Shown: one piece after another, positions 1 to 8,072 of the stretch | How positions within the stretch are numbered: position 1 is the stretch's first letter | How the letters are laid out: the number at the start of each line of letters is the position of its first letter | Assembly (NCBI GenBank): GCA_963782885.1 | Contig: CAWALL010000004.1 | Location: 186,001 to 250,000, forward strand | Direction of reading: 5' to 3' | DNA length: 64,000 nt | DNA from: DATAOG01 sp963782885 | GTDB taxonomy: Bacteria; Pseudomonadota; Alphaproteobacteria; Geminicoccales; Geminicoccaceae | Made by a program: the position numbers and the translations under genes | The notes under the pieces: model-generated | Told to the model about the DNA's origin: nothing | Seen by the model: the letters and a program-made list of their open reading frames with translations, nothing else | Database searches by the model: none

Positions 1-144
1 CCAAAAACTCGCGCGGAACGCCGCTCGGGCGCCGCCTGCGGCCTCGAGCGGCGCTGGGCTGGCGTCCTCCGGTCCGATCTCGGATGGCCTTGCTGATCGT
101 GGCCTGACCGAAGTCGCTACCGCCCGGGCCGCCAGAGGTCCGGC
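1..144. other. left edge, no gene recognised
   Basis: GC-rich sequence downstream of the NDUFA12-like gene. Neither strand gives a reading frame I can assign to a family, and no terminator hairpin with a T tract is evident. A truncated neighbouring gene that runs off the window cannot be excluded. Confidence 0.3.
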
Positions 145-525
145 CTACTCCGGCCGCCAGGGCTCGTAATCGCCGGTCGCCGGCGCCCGTTGGCCGCCGC
201 GCTGGATTGCTCCCGGCGGCAGGTAGGCGGCCGCGGTTCCGGTCAGGTTCGGCAGGGGCTCCTGTTCCCACTTGGCCGCCGGCAGCGGCCGCTCGCTCGG
301 TGGCCACTCGATCCGTTTGTGCAACCAGCCGACCCAGCCCGGCGGCACCAGCGTCGGGTCGACGGCCTTCGCGTACACGACCCAGCGCCGCTGCCGGCGC
401 CACGGCCCGCTCTGACCGCGCTCGCGATAATAGCGGTTGCCATATTCGTCGACGCCGACCAGCTCGCCCCTCAGCCAGGTCCGCAGCATCGTGAACAGGC
501 TGTTGGTCCTGAGCTCCCGCACCAT
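145..525 (-). CDS. NADH:ubiquinone oxidoreductase subunit NDUFA12 family protein
   Basis: A 126-residue protein of the NDUFA12 (B17.2) family, an accessory subunit of respiratory complex I in mitochondria and alphaproteobacteria, located at the matrix/cytoplasmic arm. The family signature is visible at about residues 22-35 (GVDEYGNRYYRER), followed by the RRWVVY and PPGWVGWLHKR blocks and the proline-rich tail ending near DYEPWRPE. I chose the ATG at 525 over a TTG at 540 because a GAGG-type ribosome binding site sits just upstream of it. The gene stands alone, divergent from nrdJ; the nuo operon is not in the window. Its promoter must lie in the shared 526-1152 interval. Its presence is a useful alphaproteobacterial marker. 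Family assignment is firm; role in this organism is inferred from the family. Confidence 0.88.
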   Translation of the reverse strand: MVRELRTNSLFTMLRTWLRGELVGVDEYGNRYYRERGQSGPWRRQRRWVVYAKAVDPTLVPPGWVGWLHKRIEWPPSERPLPAAKWEQEPLPNLTGTAAAYLPPGAIQRGGQRAPATGDYEPWRPE

Positions 526-616
526 CGTCCCCTCGTTCAAGGCCGCCGCGCGACCCCAGCCGCGCGCACTATGGCCAGGAACCGCCAGCTCGTCCAGTCG
601 GCCCCGCGCGGCCCTT

Positions 617-625
617 TGTGGATAA
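617..625 (-). promoter_or_regulatory. consensus DnaA box upstream of nrdJ
   Basis: TGTGGATAA on the plus strand is the exact reverse complement of the consensus DnaA box TTATCCACA. It is a single box; I see no cluster of boxes or AT-rich unwinding element, so it does not look like an origin. It lies about 530 bases upstream of nrdJ and 14 bases from a LexA-type box. DnaA is known to control ribonucleotide reductase genes in E. coli (nrdAB), which makes a regulatory role plausible, but a nine-base match can arise by chance. Confidence 0.4.
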
Positions 626-638
626 CTCGACGGCCTAT

Positions 639-653
639 GTTCCTGCTTTGTTC
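639..653 (+). promoter_or_regulatory. LexA (SOS) box, GTTC-N7-GTTC
   Basis: GTTC CTGCTTT GTTC matches the alphaproteobacterial LexA operator GTTC-N7-GTTC exactly. It sits in the intergenic region between the NDUFA12-like gene (115 bases away, divergent) and nrdJ (500 bases downstream). No lexA, recA or imuAB gene is nearby, so the likeliest target is nrdJ, giving damage-inducible dNTP supply. The eight fixed bases would occur by chance only rarely in an intergenic region of this size, but binding is not shown. Confidence 0.5.
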
Positions 654-834
654 TAAATCAATCGACTCCAGCGAGCCTCAATCGACGTTGATTGATCGCC
701 GTTCTCCACCAGCGCTCCAGCCGATTCGCCTCCATCTCAAGCCCCTCAAACCACTCCCCCCGCCGGTGCCAGACCAGGCCACGAGGGCGCCGCGGCGCTC
801 AGCCCGCCGGAGCTCCTTAGGGGCCTCGGCCCCA

Positions 835-850
835 TCACGATGTAGTGTTT
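835..850 (+). promoter_or_regulatory. NrdR-like box 1 upstream of nrdJ
   Basis: The 16-mer starting TCACGATGTAG agrees with the NrdR box consensus acaCwAtATaTwGtgt at about 11 of 16 positions, including the C and G that anchor the palindrome. On its own it is a weak match; its value lies in the second, better box 30 bases downstream, because NrdR needs two boxes on the same helix face (about three turns apart). Confidence 0.4.
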
Positions 851-864
851 GCGCTTGCCCGGGG

Positions 865-880
865 ACGCTATATATGGTTA
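865..880 (+). promoter_or_regulatory. NrdR-like box 2, core CTATATATGG
   Basis: The 16-mer ACGCTATATATGGTTA carries the CwATATATwG-type core of the NrdR operator with one outer core mismatch. NrdR is the dATP/ATP-sensing repressor of bacterial ribonucleotide reductases. Box-to-box spacing is about 30-31 bases, close to the three-turn spacing usual for NrdR pairs. A plausible sigma-70 promoter overlaps the boxes (TTGCGC at 849, TATGGT at 873, 18-base spacer). If right, the nrdJ transcript has a leader of roughly 270 bases. Confidence 0.5.
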
Positions 881-911
881 ACGAGCCATCAACGGAGCTG
901 GGATGGCTGCT

Positions 912-943
912 GGTCCCGCCGAGGGTCGGTAAGGGCCGGGACC
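912..943 (+). other. stem-loop in the nrdJ leader
   Basis: GGTCCCG at 912-918 pairs with CGGGACC at 937-943, giving a seven-base-pair stem around an 18-base GC-rich loop. There is no U tract, so it is not a standard terminator. I looked for a cobalamin riboswitch here, which would suit a B12-dependent enzyme, and did not find its conserved B12-box. From about 944 to 1152 I see nothing further that I can name. Confidence 0.25.
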
Positions 944-1152
944 CGGTCCGTCGGGATCCGAGGCGCCTTAAAGACTTGCCGAGCCGCGGCCTCTGCGCCG
1001 CACCCCGCTGGTCGGGCACGCCTGGACGGCCACAAGTTTCTGTTAACTTTTGGCAGCGCGTGCCGTAGAAGGTTGAGTTGAATGAGCATGATCGCAACTA
1101 AGCTGATGTCACTTGAGCTGGCGCGCCAGGCCCGTTTGCCGGGAGCGCGGCC

Positions 1153-4100
1153 ATGAGGATCGAGCGCGTCTTCACGACCGCCGGCGGGTCGCCCTACGAC
1201 GGCATCGGCTTTCGCACCGCCACCAGCGAGATCCGCAACCCGGACGGCTCGGTGGTCTTCCGGCTCGACGAGATCGAGGTGCCGAGCGCCTGGTCGCAGG
1301 TCGCTGTCGACGTGCTCGCCCAGAAATATTTCCGCAAGGCGGGGGTGCCGGCGGCGCTGGCCGGGGCCGACGAGCCGGGCGTGCCCGAGTGGCTGCAGCG
1401 CCGGCGCGTCGATCAGGCGGCGCTCGAGGCCCTGCCCGAGGCCGAGCGTTACGGCGGCGAGACCTCCGCCAAGCAGGTCTTCGACCGGCTCGCCGGCACC
1501 TGGACCTGGTGGGGCTGGAAGGGCGGCTATTTCGACAGCGAGGCGGACGCAAAGGCCTTCTTCGACGAGCTTCGCTGCATGCTCGCCTGCCAGCAGGCCG
1601 CGCCCAACTCGCCGCAGTGGTTCAACACCGGCCTGAACTGGGCCTATGGCATCGACGGCCCGGCGCAGGGCCACTACTTCGCCGACGACCAGACCGGCGA
1701 GGTCAGGCGCTCGGCCTCCGCCTACGAGCGGCCGCAGCCGCACGCCTGCTTCATCCAGAGCATCCAGGACGACCTGGTCAATCCGGGCGGCATCATGGAC
1801 CTCTGGGTGCGCGAGGCGCGCCTGTTCAAATACGGCTCGGGCACCGGCACCAATTTTTCCAGTCTGCGCGGCGAGGATGAGCCCTTGTCCGGCGGCGGCA
1901 AGTCGTCGGGCCTGATGAGCTTCCTCAAGATCGGCGACCGGGCGGCCGGGGCGATCAAGTCCGGCGGCACCACCCGACGCGCCGCCAAGATGGTCGTGGT
2001 CGACGTCGACCATCCGGACATCCTCGACTTCGTGCGCTGGAAGGTGACCGAGGAGCAGAAGGTCGCGGCCCTGGTCGCCGGCTCGAAGCTGCTCGCCCGG
2101 CACATGAACGCGATCCTCGCCGCCTGCCATACCGGCGGCCTCGACGGCGAGGCCCGCTTCAGCCCCAAGGACAACCCGGAGCTCAAGACGGCGATCCGGA
2201 GCGCCCGCGCGGTGCTGCTGCCGGAGAGCGCGCTCCAGCAGGCGATCCTGTTCGCCCGCCAGGGCTACACCCGGATCGAGATCCCGACCTACACGACCGA
2301 CTGGGACTCGGACGCCTACCTGACGGTCGCCGGCCAGAACTCGAACAACTCGGTCCGGGTCACCGGCGAGTTCCTGGAGCGCGTGCTCGAGGATCGCGAG
2401 TGGCAGCTCGTCCGCCGCACCGACGGCAGGATCGCGCAGACCCTGCCCGCGCGCGAGCTCTGGGATCAGATCGCGCGGGCCGCCTGGGGCAGCGCCGATC
2501 CCGGCATCCAGTACGACACCACGATCAACGAGTGGCACACCTGCCCCGCCTCCGGCCGGATCAACGCCTCGAATCCGTGCTCGGAGTACATGTTCCTCGA
2601 CGACACGGCGTGCAATCTGGCCTCGCTCAACGTGGTCGCGTTCATGAAGGCCGACGGCGGCTTCGATACCGCCGGCTTCGCCCACGCCGTCCGCCTGTGG
2701 ACCATCGTGCTCGAGATCTCGGTCATGATGGCCCAGTACCCGTCCGAGAAGATCGCCCTGCTGTCCTACCGCTACCGCACGCTGGGCCTCGGCTACGCCA
2801 ACCTCGGCGGCCTGCTGATGGCCTCGGGCATCGCCTACGACAGCCATAAAGGGCGGGCACTCGCGGGCGCGCTCACCGCGCTGATGACCGGCACCGCCTA
2901 CGCGGTCTCGGCCGAGATGGCGGGCCTGCTAGGCCCGTTCGCGGGCTTCGGGCCGAACCGCGAGGCGATGTTGCGCGTGATCCGCAATCACCGCCGCGCC
3001 GCTTACGGGGAAAAACGCGACTACGAGGGCCTCTCGGTCCGGCCGGTCGCGCTCGATGCCGCGCGCGTGCCGATCCGGGAGCTGGTCGAAGCCGCCCGCA
3101 AGGCCTGGGACCAGGCACTTCAAGCCGGCGAGACCTACGGCTACCGCAACGCCCAGACCACGGTGATCGCGCCGACCGGCACGATCGGCCTGGTCATGGA
3201 TTGCGACACGACCGGCATCGAGCCCGACTTCGCGCTGGTCAAGTTCAAGAAGCTGGCCGGCGGCGGCTACTTCAAGATCATCAACCGGATGGTGCCGAAG
3301 GCGCTGGCCAGGCTCGGCTACCTGCCCGAGCAGATCGACGAGGTCGTGCGCTTCGCGGTCGGCCACGGCACGCTGAAGGGCGCCCCCGAGATCAACCACG
3401 ACACGCTCGCGGCCAAAGGCTTCACGCCCGAGGTCCTCGACCGCCTCGAGCGCGCGCTGCCGAGCGCCTTCGACATCAGATACGCCTTCAACCAGTACAC
3501 GCTCGGCGAAACCTTCTGTCGCGAGGCGCTCGGCATCACCGAGGCGCAGCTCGCCGATTCCCGGTTCGACCTGCTGGCCGCACTCGGCTTCGCGCGCGCC
3601 CAGTACGAACTGGCCAACCTCTACTGCTGCGGCGCGATGACCGTCGAAGGCGCGCCGCACCTGAAGGACGAGCACCTCGCGGTGTTCGACTGCGCCAACC
3701 CCTGCGGCCGCCTCGGCAAGCGCTACCTGTCGACCGAGAGCCACATCAAGATGATGGCGGCCGCCCAGCCGTTCATCACCGGCGCAATCTCCAAGACCAT
3801 CAACATGCCGCAGACCGCGAGCGTCGAGGACTGCGGCAAGGCCTACCTCGAGGCCTGGCAGCTCGGCCTCAAGGCGATGGCGCTCTACCGCGACGGCTCC
3901 AAGCTCTCGCAGCCCCTGTCCTCGAGCCTGCTCGACGAGGTGCCGCCCGAGGACGAGGACGAGGCGACCGATGCTGCCGCCCGCACGATGCAGGTCGCCG
4001 AGCGCGTGGTCGAGCGCCTGATCGCCGAGCGCCGCCGCCTGCCCAACCGGCGCAAGGGCTACACCCAGAAGGCCGTGGTCGGCGGCCACAAGGTCTATCT

Positions 4101-4824
4101 CCGCACCGGCGAATACGTCGACGGCCGGATCGGCGAGATCTTCATCGACATGCACAAGGAAGGTGCCGCCTTCCGCTCGCTGATGAACAGCTTCGCGATC
4201 GCGGTCTCGATCGGCCTGCAGTACGGCGTGCCGCTCGAGGAGTTCGTCGAGGCGTTCGCCTACACCCGCTTCGAGCCCTCAGGCCCGGTCCAGGGCAACG
4301 ACACGGTCAAGATGGCAAGCTCGGTGCTCGACTACATCTTCCGCGAGCTCGCGATCTCCTATCTCGACCGCACCGACCTCGCGCATGTCGACCCGAACGA
4401 ATTGCACCACGACAGCATCGGCCACGGCGCCCGCGAGAGCGACCTGAAGCGCGACGACCTCGCCCAGATCGCGAGCGCCGGCTACGTGCGCGGCAACCTG
4501 CGCCTGCTCCACGGCGGCGAGACCACGGCCAAGGGCGCGCCGGCGCCCGGCACGCCACCCACCGGCGGCACGACGACCAGTTTGACGAGCGGCGGTGTTG
4601 CCGCCCGCGCGGCGCCCGAGCGCCGCGGCGGCGAGGCGACGGCGCGGCTGCTGACGGAATCGACTGAGGCGGCGGCTCAGGACGAGCGGCTGGCTCAGGC
4701 GAGGCTGGCGCGGCTCAAGGGATACGAAGGTGATCCCTGCCCGAGCTGCGCCAATTTCACCCTGGTGCGGAGCGGCACCTGCCTGAAATGCGACACCTGC
4801 GGCTCGACCACGGGCTGCTCGTGA
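1153..4824 (+). CDS. nrdJ: adenosylcobalamin-dependent (class II) ribonucleotide reductase
   Basis: Large 1223-residue class II ribonucleoside-diphosphate reductase. It makes dNTP precursors using adenosylcobalamin instead of an oxygen-dependent radical subunit. Visible family blocks are the N-terminal FRTATSEIRNPDGSVVF, NSPQWFNTGL near 156, HACFIQS with the first redox cysteine near 199, KYGSGTGTNFS, NPCSEYMF with the active-site cysteine near 476, and TTVIAPTGTIG near 670. The C-terminus has the CPSC...CLKCDTC cysteine-rich tail that re-reduces the active site. Length is normal for alphaproteobacterial NrdJ. The ATG at 1153 fits the conserved MRIER start. The upstream region has NrdR-, LexA- and DnaA-like sites; a strong terminator follows at 4884. 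No nrdAB is seen, so this may be the main reductase. Confidence 0.97.
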   Translation: MRIERVFTTAGGSPYDGIGFRTATSEIRNPDGSVVFRLDEIEVPSAWSQVAVDVLAQKYFRKAGVPAALAGADEPGVPEWLQRRRVDQAALEALPEAERYGGETSAKQVFDRLAGTWTWWGWKGGYFDSEADAKAFFDELRCMLACQQAAPNSPQWFNTGLNWAYGIDGPAQGHYFADDQTGEVRRSASAYERPQPHACFIQSIQDDLVNPGGIMDLWVREARLFKYGSGTGTNFSSLRGEDEPLSGGGKSSGLMSFLKIGDRAAGAIKSGGTTRRAAKMVVVDVDHPDILDFVRWKVTEEQKVAALVAGSKLLARHMNAILAACHTGGLDGEARFSPKDNPELKTAIRSARAVLLPESALQQAILFARQGYTRIEIPTYTTDWDSDAYLTVAGQNSNNSVRVTGEFLERVLEDREWQLVRRTDGRIAQTLPARELWDQIARAAWGSADPGIQYDTTINEWHTCPASGRINASNPCSEYMFLDDTACNLASLNVVAFMKADGGFDTAGFAHAVRLWTIVLEISVMMAQYPSEKIALLSYRYRTLGLGYANLGGLLMASGIAYDSHKGRALAGALTALMTGTAYAVSAEMAGLLGPFAGFGPNREAMLRVIRNHRRAAYGEKRDYEGLSVRPVALDAARVPIRELVEAARKAWDQALQAGETYGYRNAQTTVIAPTGTIGLVMDCDTTGIEPDFALVKFKKLAGGGYFKIINRMVPKALARLGYLPEQIDEVVRFAVGHGTLKGAPEINHDTLAAKGFTPEVLDRLERALPSAFDIRYAFNQYTLGETFCREALGITEAQLADSRFDLLAALGFARAQYELANLYCCGAMTVEGAPHLKDEHLAVFDCANPCGRLGKRYLSTESHIKMMAAAQPFITGAISKTINMPQTASVEDCGKAYLEAWQLGLKAMALYRDGSKLSQPLSSSLLDEVPPEDEDEATDAAARTMQVAERVVERLIAERRRLPNRRKGYTQKAVVGGHKVYLRTGEYVDGRIGEIFIDMHKEGAAFRSLMNSFAIAVSIGLQYGVPLEEFVEAFAYTRFEPSGPVQGNDTVKMASSVLDYIFRELAISYLDRTDLAHVDPNELHHDSIGHGARESDLKRDDLAQIASAGYVRGNLRLLHGGETTAKGAPAPGTPPTGGTTTSLTSGGVAARAAPERRGGEATARLLTESTEAAAQDERLAQARLARLKGYEGDPCPSCANFTLVRSGTCLKCDTCGSTTGCS

Positions 4825-4883
4825 GCCTTAAGGGCAAGCGCATTTCCAACCCAGGGCAGTAACCTTCCTCCTCCCAAGCCTGC

Positions 4884-4919
4884 GGCCCGGCGGCCACTTC
4901 CGCCGGGCCTCTTTTTCTT
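4884..4919 (+). terminator. rho-independent terminator of nrdJ
   Basis: A perfect ten-base-pair GC stem, GGCCCGGCGG (4884-4893) with CCGCCGGGCC (4900-4909), closes a six-base loop and is followed by a T-rich run. It lies 60 bases after the nrdJ stop codon and marks the end of that transcript. Confidence 0.9.
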
Positions 4920-5105
4920 ATCGATCAACATCGGAAACCTCGAGGTGTGATGATGACCAGCAAGCAGGCCGCCAGGCCCGGAAAAAGGCGGGAAAACTCG
5001 CCAACCAGGCGATTATGGTATAGCCAGCCATCCGTTTTGTTGGCATGGTGAGACAGAGAGCAACCATCGGCCCGGAGCCGCGAAGCAACCGCCACGCCGA
5101 ACGAA

Positions 5106-6689
5106 ATGCCTAACCACCTCTACTATGGCGACAACCTCGAAATCCTCCGCAAGCACATTGCGGGCGAAAGCGTGCACCTGATCTATCTCGACCCGCCCTT
5201 TAATTCACAGGCCACCTATAATGTGCTTTTCCGCGCCCCGGCCGGCCAGCAGTCGCAGGCCCAGATTGAAGCGTTCGAAGATACATGGCACTGGAACGAA
5301 CACGCGGAACGCGCTTTCGATGATGTCATGACAAGCGGCAACACAGATGTTGCGGAGCTGCTAAGGGCCATGCGCGCGTTTGTCAAAGAAAACGACGTTT
5401 TGGCGTATATCACGATGATGGCGGTCAGGCTGTTGGAACTGCACCGCGTTCTGAAACCAACAGGCAGTTTGTACCTGCATTGCGATCCGACCGCCAGCCA
5501 CTATCTTAAAATGCTTCTTGACGCAGTATTTGAGCCGGCAAATTTCCGCAATGAAATATCATGGCGGCGATCCAATCCAAAGAGCCACGGCTCGATAAAT
5601 TTCCCCAACTGCCGGGATATTATTTTCCGTTACACAAAGAGCGATCAGTTTACCTTCAATAAGATATTCGGCGAGCATGATCCGTCATACGTGGAAAAGG
5701 CATACAAATACAAAGATGACGACGGCCGCCGTTACAGACTGTTGCCGCTTTTGAATCCGAACGATAACCGGCCAAATCTGACCTACGAATTTCTCGGCGT
5801 CAAAAGAGTATGGCGATGGACAAGGGAGAGGATGTACAAAGCGTATGAGGACGGGCTGGTGGTGCAGCTCAAACCGGGCGCTGTCCCGCAGTACAAAAAG
5901 TATCTCGATAAATCCGAAGGCCGGACCATTACCAACGACTGGCACGATATCAAGCCCATCGGCGCAGGCGAGGAGCTCGGCTATCCCACGCAGAAGCCCC
6001 TGGCTCTGCTGGAGCGGATCGTTCAGGCGTCGAGCAACCGCGGCGATCTGGTGCTAGACCCGTTCTGCGGGTGCGGGACGACAATTCACGCCGCGCAGAA
6101 GCTCAAACGCCAATGGGTCGGAATCGACATCACGCACCTTGCGATATCCCTGATCGAAAAGCGCCTGAACGACGCCTTTCCGGGCATCAAATACGACGTT
6201 CACGGCACGCCCAAGGACCTTGGCGGCGCGCAGGCCCTCGCGCAGGCCGACAAGTACCAGTTCCAGTGGTGGGCCGTCTCTCTGGTCAACGCCGTGCCCT
6301 TCGGCGGAAAGAAGAAGGGGGCCGACACCGGCATAGACGGCCACATCTATTTCAAGCCGGATGGCAAGATCACTGAGAAGGCTATCGTTTCCGTGAAGGG
6401 CGGCGCGCATGTCAATGTGGCGATGATCCGGGACCTAGCCCATGTAACAGACCGGGAAAACGCCAAGGCCGGGGTGTTTATCACTCTCGCCGAGCCGACA
6501 GGCCCTATGAGGGTCGAGGCGGTCAAGGCCGGTCTTTATGAAACGGAGCACGGGAAGTTTCCCAAGATTCAAATTCTGACCATCCGGGAGCTGTTCACGG
6601 GCAAGCAGCCTCAATTGCCTTGGCGCGATCCGGGAGCCTTCAGGAAGGCGCAGAAGGAAGATACAACAGCGCAGGGGCGGTTATTATAG
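5106..6689 (+). CDS. beta-class DNA methyltransferase fused to an Mrr-like nuclease domain
   Basis: A 527-residue site-specific DNA methyltransferase (adenine-N6 or cytosine-N4). Catalytic motif IV DPPF is at 29-32 and SAM-binding motif I DPFCGCGTT starts at 318, so the order IV-then-I marks the beta class. After about residue 385 a second domain begins: GADTGIDG near 405-412 (D411) and VSVKGG near 428-433 (K431) match the PD-(D/E)xK fold of Mrr-like endonucleases that is fused to many such methylases; the acidic residue before the lysine is not the usual E/Q. Codon use in the first 300 codons is clearly more AT-rich than in neighbours (for example AATATATC-style codons), a sign of transfer. 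It is followed 19 bases later by a split PLD-type nuclease gene and probably formed a restriction-modification unit with it. Confidence 0.88.
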   Translation: MPNHLYYGDNLEILRKHIAGESVHLIYLDPPFNSQATYNVLFRAPAGQQSQAQIEAFEDTWHWNEHAERAFDDVMTSGNTDVAELLRAMRAFVKENDVLAYITMMAVRLLELHRVLKPTGSLYLHCDPTASHYLKMLLDAVFEPANFRNEISWRRSNPKSHGSINFPNCRDIIFRYTKSDQFTFNKIFGEHDPSYVEKAYKYKDDDGRRYRLLPLLNPNDNRPNLTYEFLGVKRVWRWTRERMYKAYEDGLVVQLKPGAVPQYKKYLDKSEGRTITNDWHDIKPIGAGEELGYPTQKPLALLERIVQASSNRGDLVLDPFCGCGTTIHAAQKLKRQWVGIDITHLAISLIEKRLNDAFPGIKYDVHGTPKDLGGAQALAQADKYQFQWWAVSLVNAVPFGGKKKGADTGIDGHIYFKPDGKITEKAIVSVKGGAHVNVAMIRDLAHVTDRENAKAGVFITLAEPTGPMRVEAVKAGLYETEHGKFPKIQILTIRELFTGKQPQLPWRDPGAFRKAQKEDTTAQGRLL

Positions 6690-6992
6690 GGAACTTTGCG
6701 GGACCAAAATGTCATCCACCCTTCTCGCCACGGATGCCGCAAACCTTGAGGCAGCCATACGACGGAGCATCCGTCGAAGCAACTCTTCCGCGCTCGGCCT
6801 GGCCGTCGCTTATGTATCCATATATGGAGCGCACTTTCTCAAAGATGCCGCAGACAATGCGGGAATTGACGACATACGACTCATAACAGACATAGGCGAC
6901 GCCATTACGCATTCGCAGGCGCTGCGCCTTGCACTGGTAGAAGGATGGAGAACAAGGGTTGTCAACCCGACAACTGGGACGTTTCATCCAAA

Positions 6993-7000
6993 AATCGTTA
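6993..7000 (+). repeat. target site duplication, left copy (AATCGTTA)
   Basis: Eight-base direct repeat immediately left of the IS1595-family element; the identical copy is at 8065-8072. Eight bases is the size typical of this family, and two intact copies mean simple insertion without later rearrangement. Confidence 0.95.
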
Positions 7001-8064
7001 ACTAGCTCTCCACAAGGCTCAGGCTGCTTGACTCCGGCGGCAGGATGGAGGAGGGTGAACGAAGAGCGAACATAGTGGGGAGGGTGCCATGGCCGACGAG
7101 CTGCTGACGGATCTGCCGCGCGATCTGCCGAGCTTCCTGAAGCGCTTCGGCACGGACGCCAAGTGCCGGGCGTATCTGGTGCGGGCGCGTTGGCCCGCGG
7201 GGTTCCGCTGCGCGGGCTGCGGGCATGGTCAGGCTTACAGCCACAAGAAACGCCTGATCGAGGAGTGCACGGCCTGCGGCAAGCAGCACTCGATCCTGGC
7301 CGGCACCCTGTTCGAGCAGACCAAGACCGGGCTCGCCAAGTGGTTCCTCGCGATCTACCTGGTGACCTCGAGCAAGGGCGGGATCTCGGCGATGGAGCTC
7401 CAGCGCCAGATGGGCTTCGGCAGCTATCAGACCGCCTGGAGCTGGCTGCACAAGATCCGCCGCGCGATGGTGCGCCCGGAGCGGGCGCCGCTTGGCGCGC
7501 AGGTCGAGGCCGACGAGACCTATGTCGGTGGCCCCAGGCCCGGCCGCTCCGGCCGCGGCGCAGCCGGCAAGACGACGGTCGCCGGCGCGGTCGAGACCGG
7601 CCGCGGCCAGGCCCGCGGGTGCCGCCTGGGCCGGCTGAGGCTGGCCGTCGTGCCCGATGTCTCGGCCCGGAGCCTCGAAGGCTTCCTCGGCGAAAACGTC
7701 GCCAAGCCCGCGACCGTGACCACCGATGGCTGGTCCGGCTACACTGGCCTCGCCGCCGCCGGCTACGCCCACCAGCCGATCAACCTCGCCGCCGCCTGGG
7801 GCGACGCCGCGCTGCGCCTGCCGGCGATCCACCTGGTGTTCGGCCTCGCCAAGCGTTGGCTGCTCGGCACCCACCACGGCGCGGTCTCGAACAAGCACCT
7901 GCCGGCCTATCTCGACGAGTACGTCTTCCGCTTCAACCGCCGCACCGCCAAGAGCATCAGCCACCGCTTCGCCCGCGTCATCCAGCATGCCGTCCTGACC
8001 CGCCCCACCACCTATCGCGGCCTCGTCGCTGCTGGCGCTACCTGAGAACTCATGGAGAGCTAGT
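7001..8064 (+). mobile_element. IS1595-family insertion sequence, complete (1064 bp)
   Basis: Both ends carry the terminal inverted repeat ACTAGCTCTCCA: it begins at 7001, and its reverse complement TGGAGAGCTAGT ends at 8064. Perfect 8-bp target duplications flank it. One transposase gene (7089-8045) fills the element. It sits inside a PLD-type nuclease gene directly after the catalytic HPK codons. Intact ends, intact gene and identical duplications indicate a recent insertion. Confidence 0.95.
7089..8045 (+). CDS. IS1595-family transposase
   Basis: A 318-residue DDE-type transposase. An N-terminal zinc ribbon has cysteines at 41, 44, 60 and 63 (CAGC and CTAC). The catalytic core shows ADETYVGG with D142, TTDGWSGY with D213, and the C-terminal block LDEYVFRFNRR near 275-285, all characteristic of the IS1595/ISXO2-like family. 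ATG at 7089 is preceded by a GGGGAGG ribosome binding site. Its GC-rich codons differ from the AT-richer host gene it interrupts. It should be functional as far as the sequence shows. Confidence 0.95.
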   Translation: MADELLTDLPRDLPSFLKRFGTDAKCRAYLVRARWPAGFRCAGCGHGQAYSHKKRLIEECTACGKQHSILAGTLFEQTKTGLAKWFLAIYLVTSSKGGISAMELQRQMGFGSYQTAWSWLHKIRRAMVRPERAPLGAQVEADETYVGGPRPGRSGRGAAGKTTVAGAVETGRGQARGCRLGRLRLAVVPDVSARSLEGFLGENVAKPATVTTDGWSGYTGLAAAGYAHQPINLAAAWGDAALRLPAIHLVFGLAKRWLLGTHHGAVSNKHLPAYLDEYVFRFNRRTAKSISHRFARVIQHAVLTRPTTYRGLVAAGAT

Positions 8065-8072
8065 AATCGTTA
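8065..8072 (+). repeat. target site duplication, right copy (AATCGTTA)
   Basis: Right-hand copy of the duplication flanking the IS1595-family element, identical to 6993-7000. Confidence 0.95.

Noticed and set aside
617..653. Replication origin suggested by a perfect DnaA box
   Set aside because: There is one box only, no cluster, no AT-rich unwinding region and no dnaA, hemE or parAB nearby.
881..1152. Cobalamin riboswitch in front of the B12-dependent reductase gene
   Set aside because: The conserved B12-box and flanking core motifs are not present; only a seven-base-pair stem is seen.
889..2847. Long open frames opposite nrdJ, putA, yej and maeB
   Set aside because: These are high-GC shadow frames antisense to genes with clear family motifs; their translations are low-complexity Arg/Ala/Gly/Asp strings.
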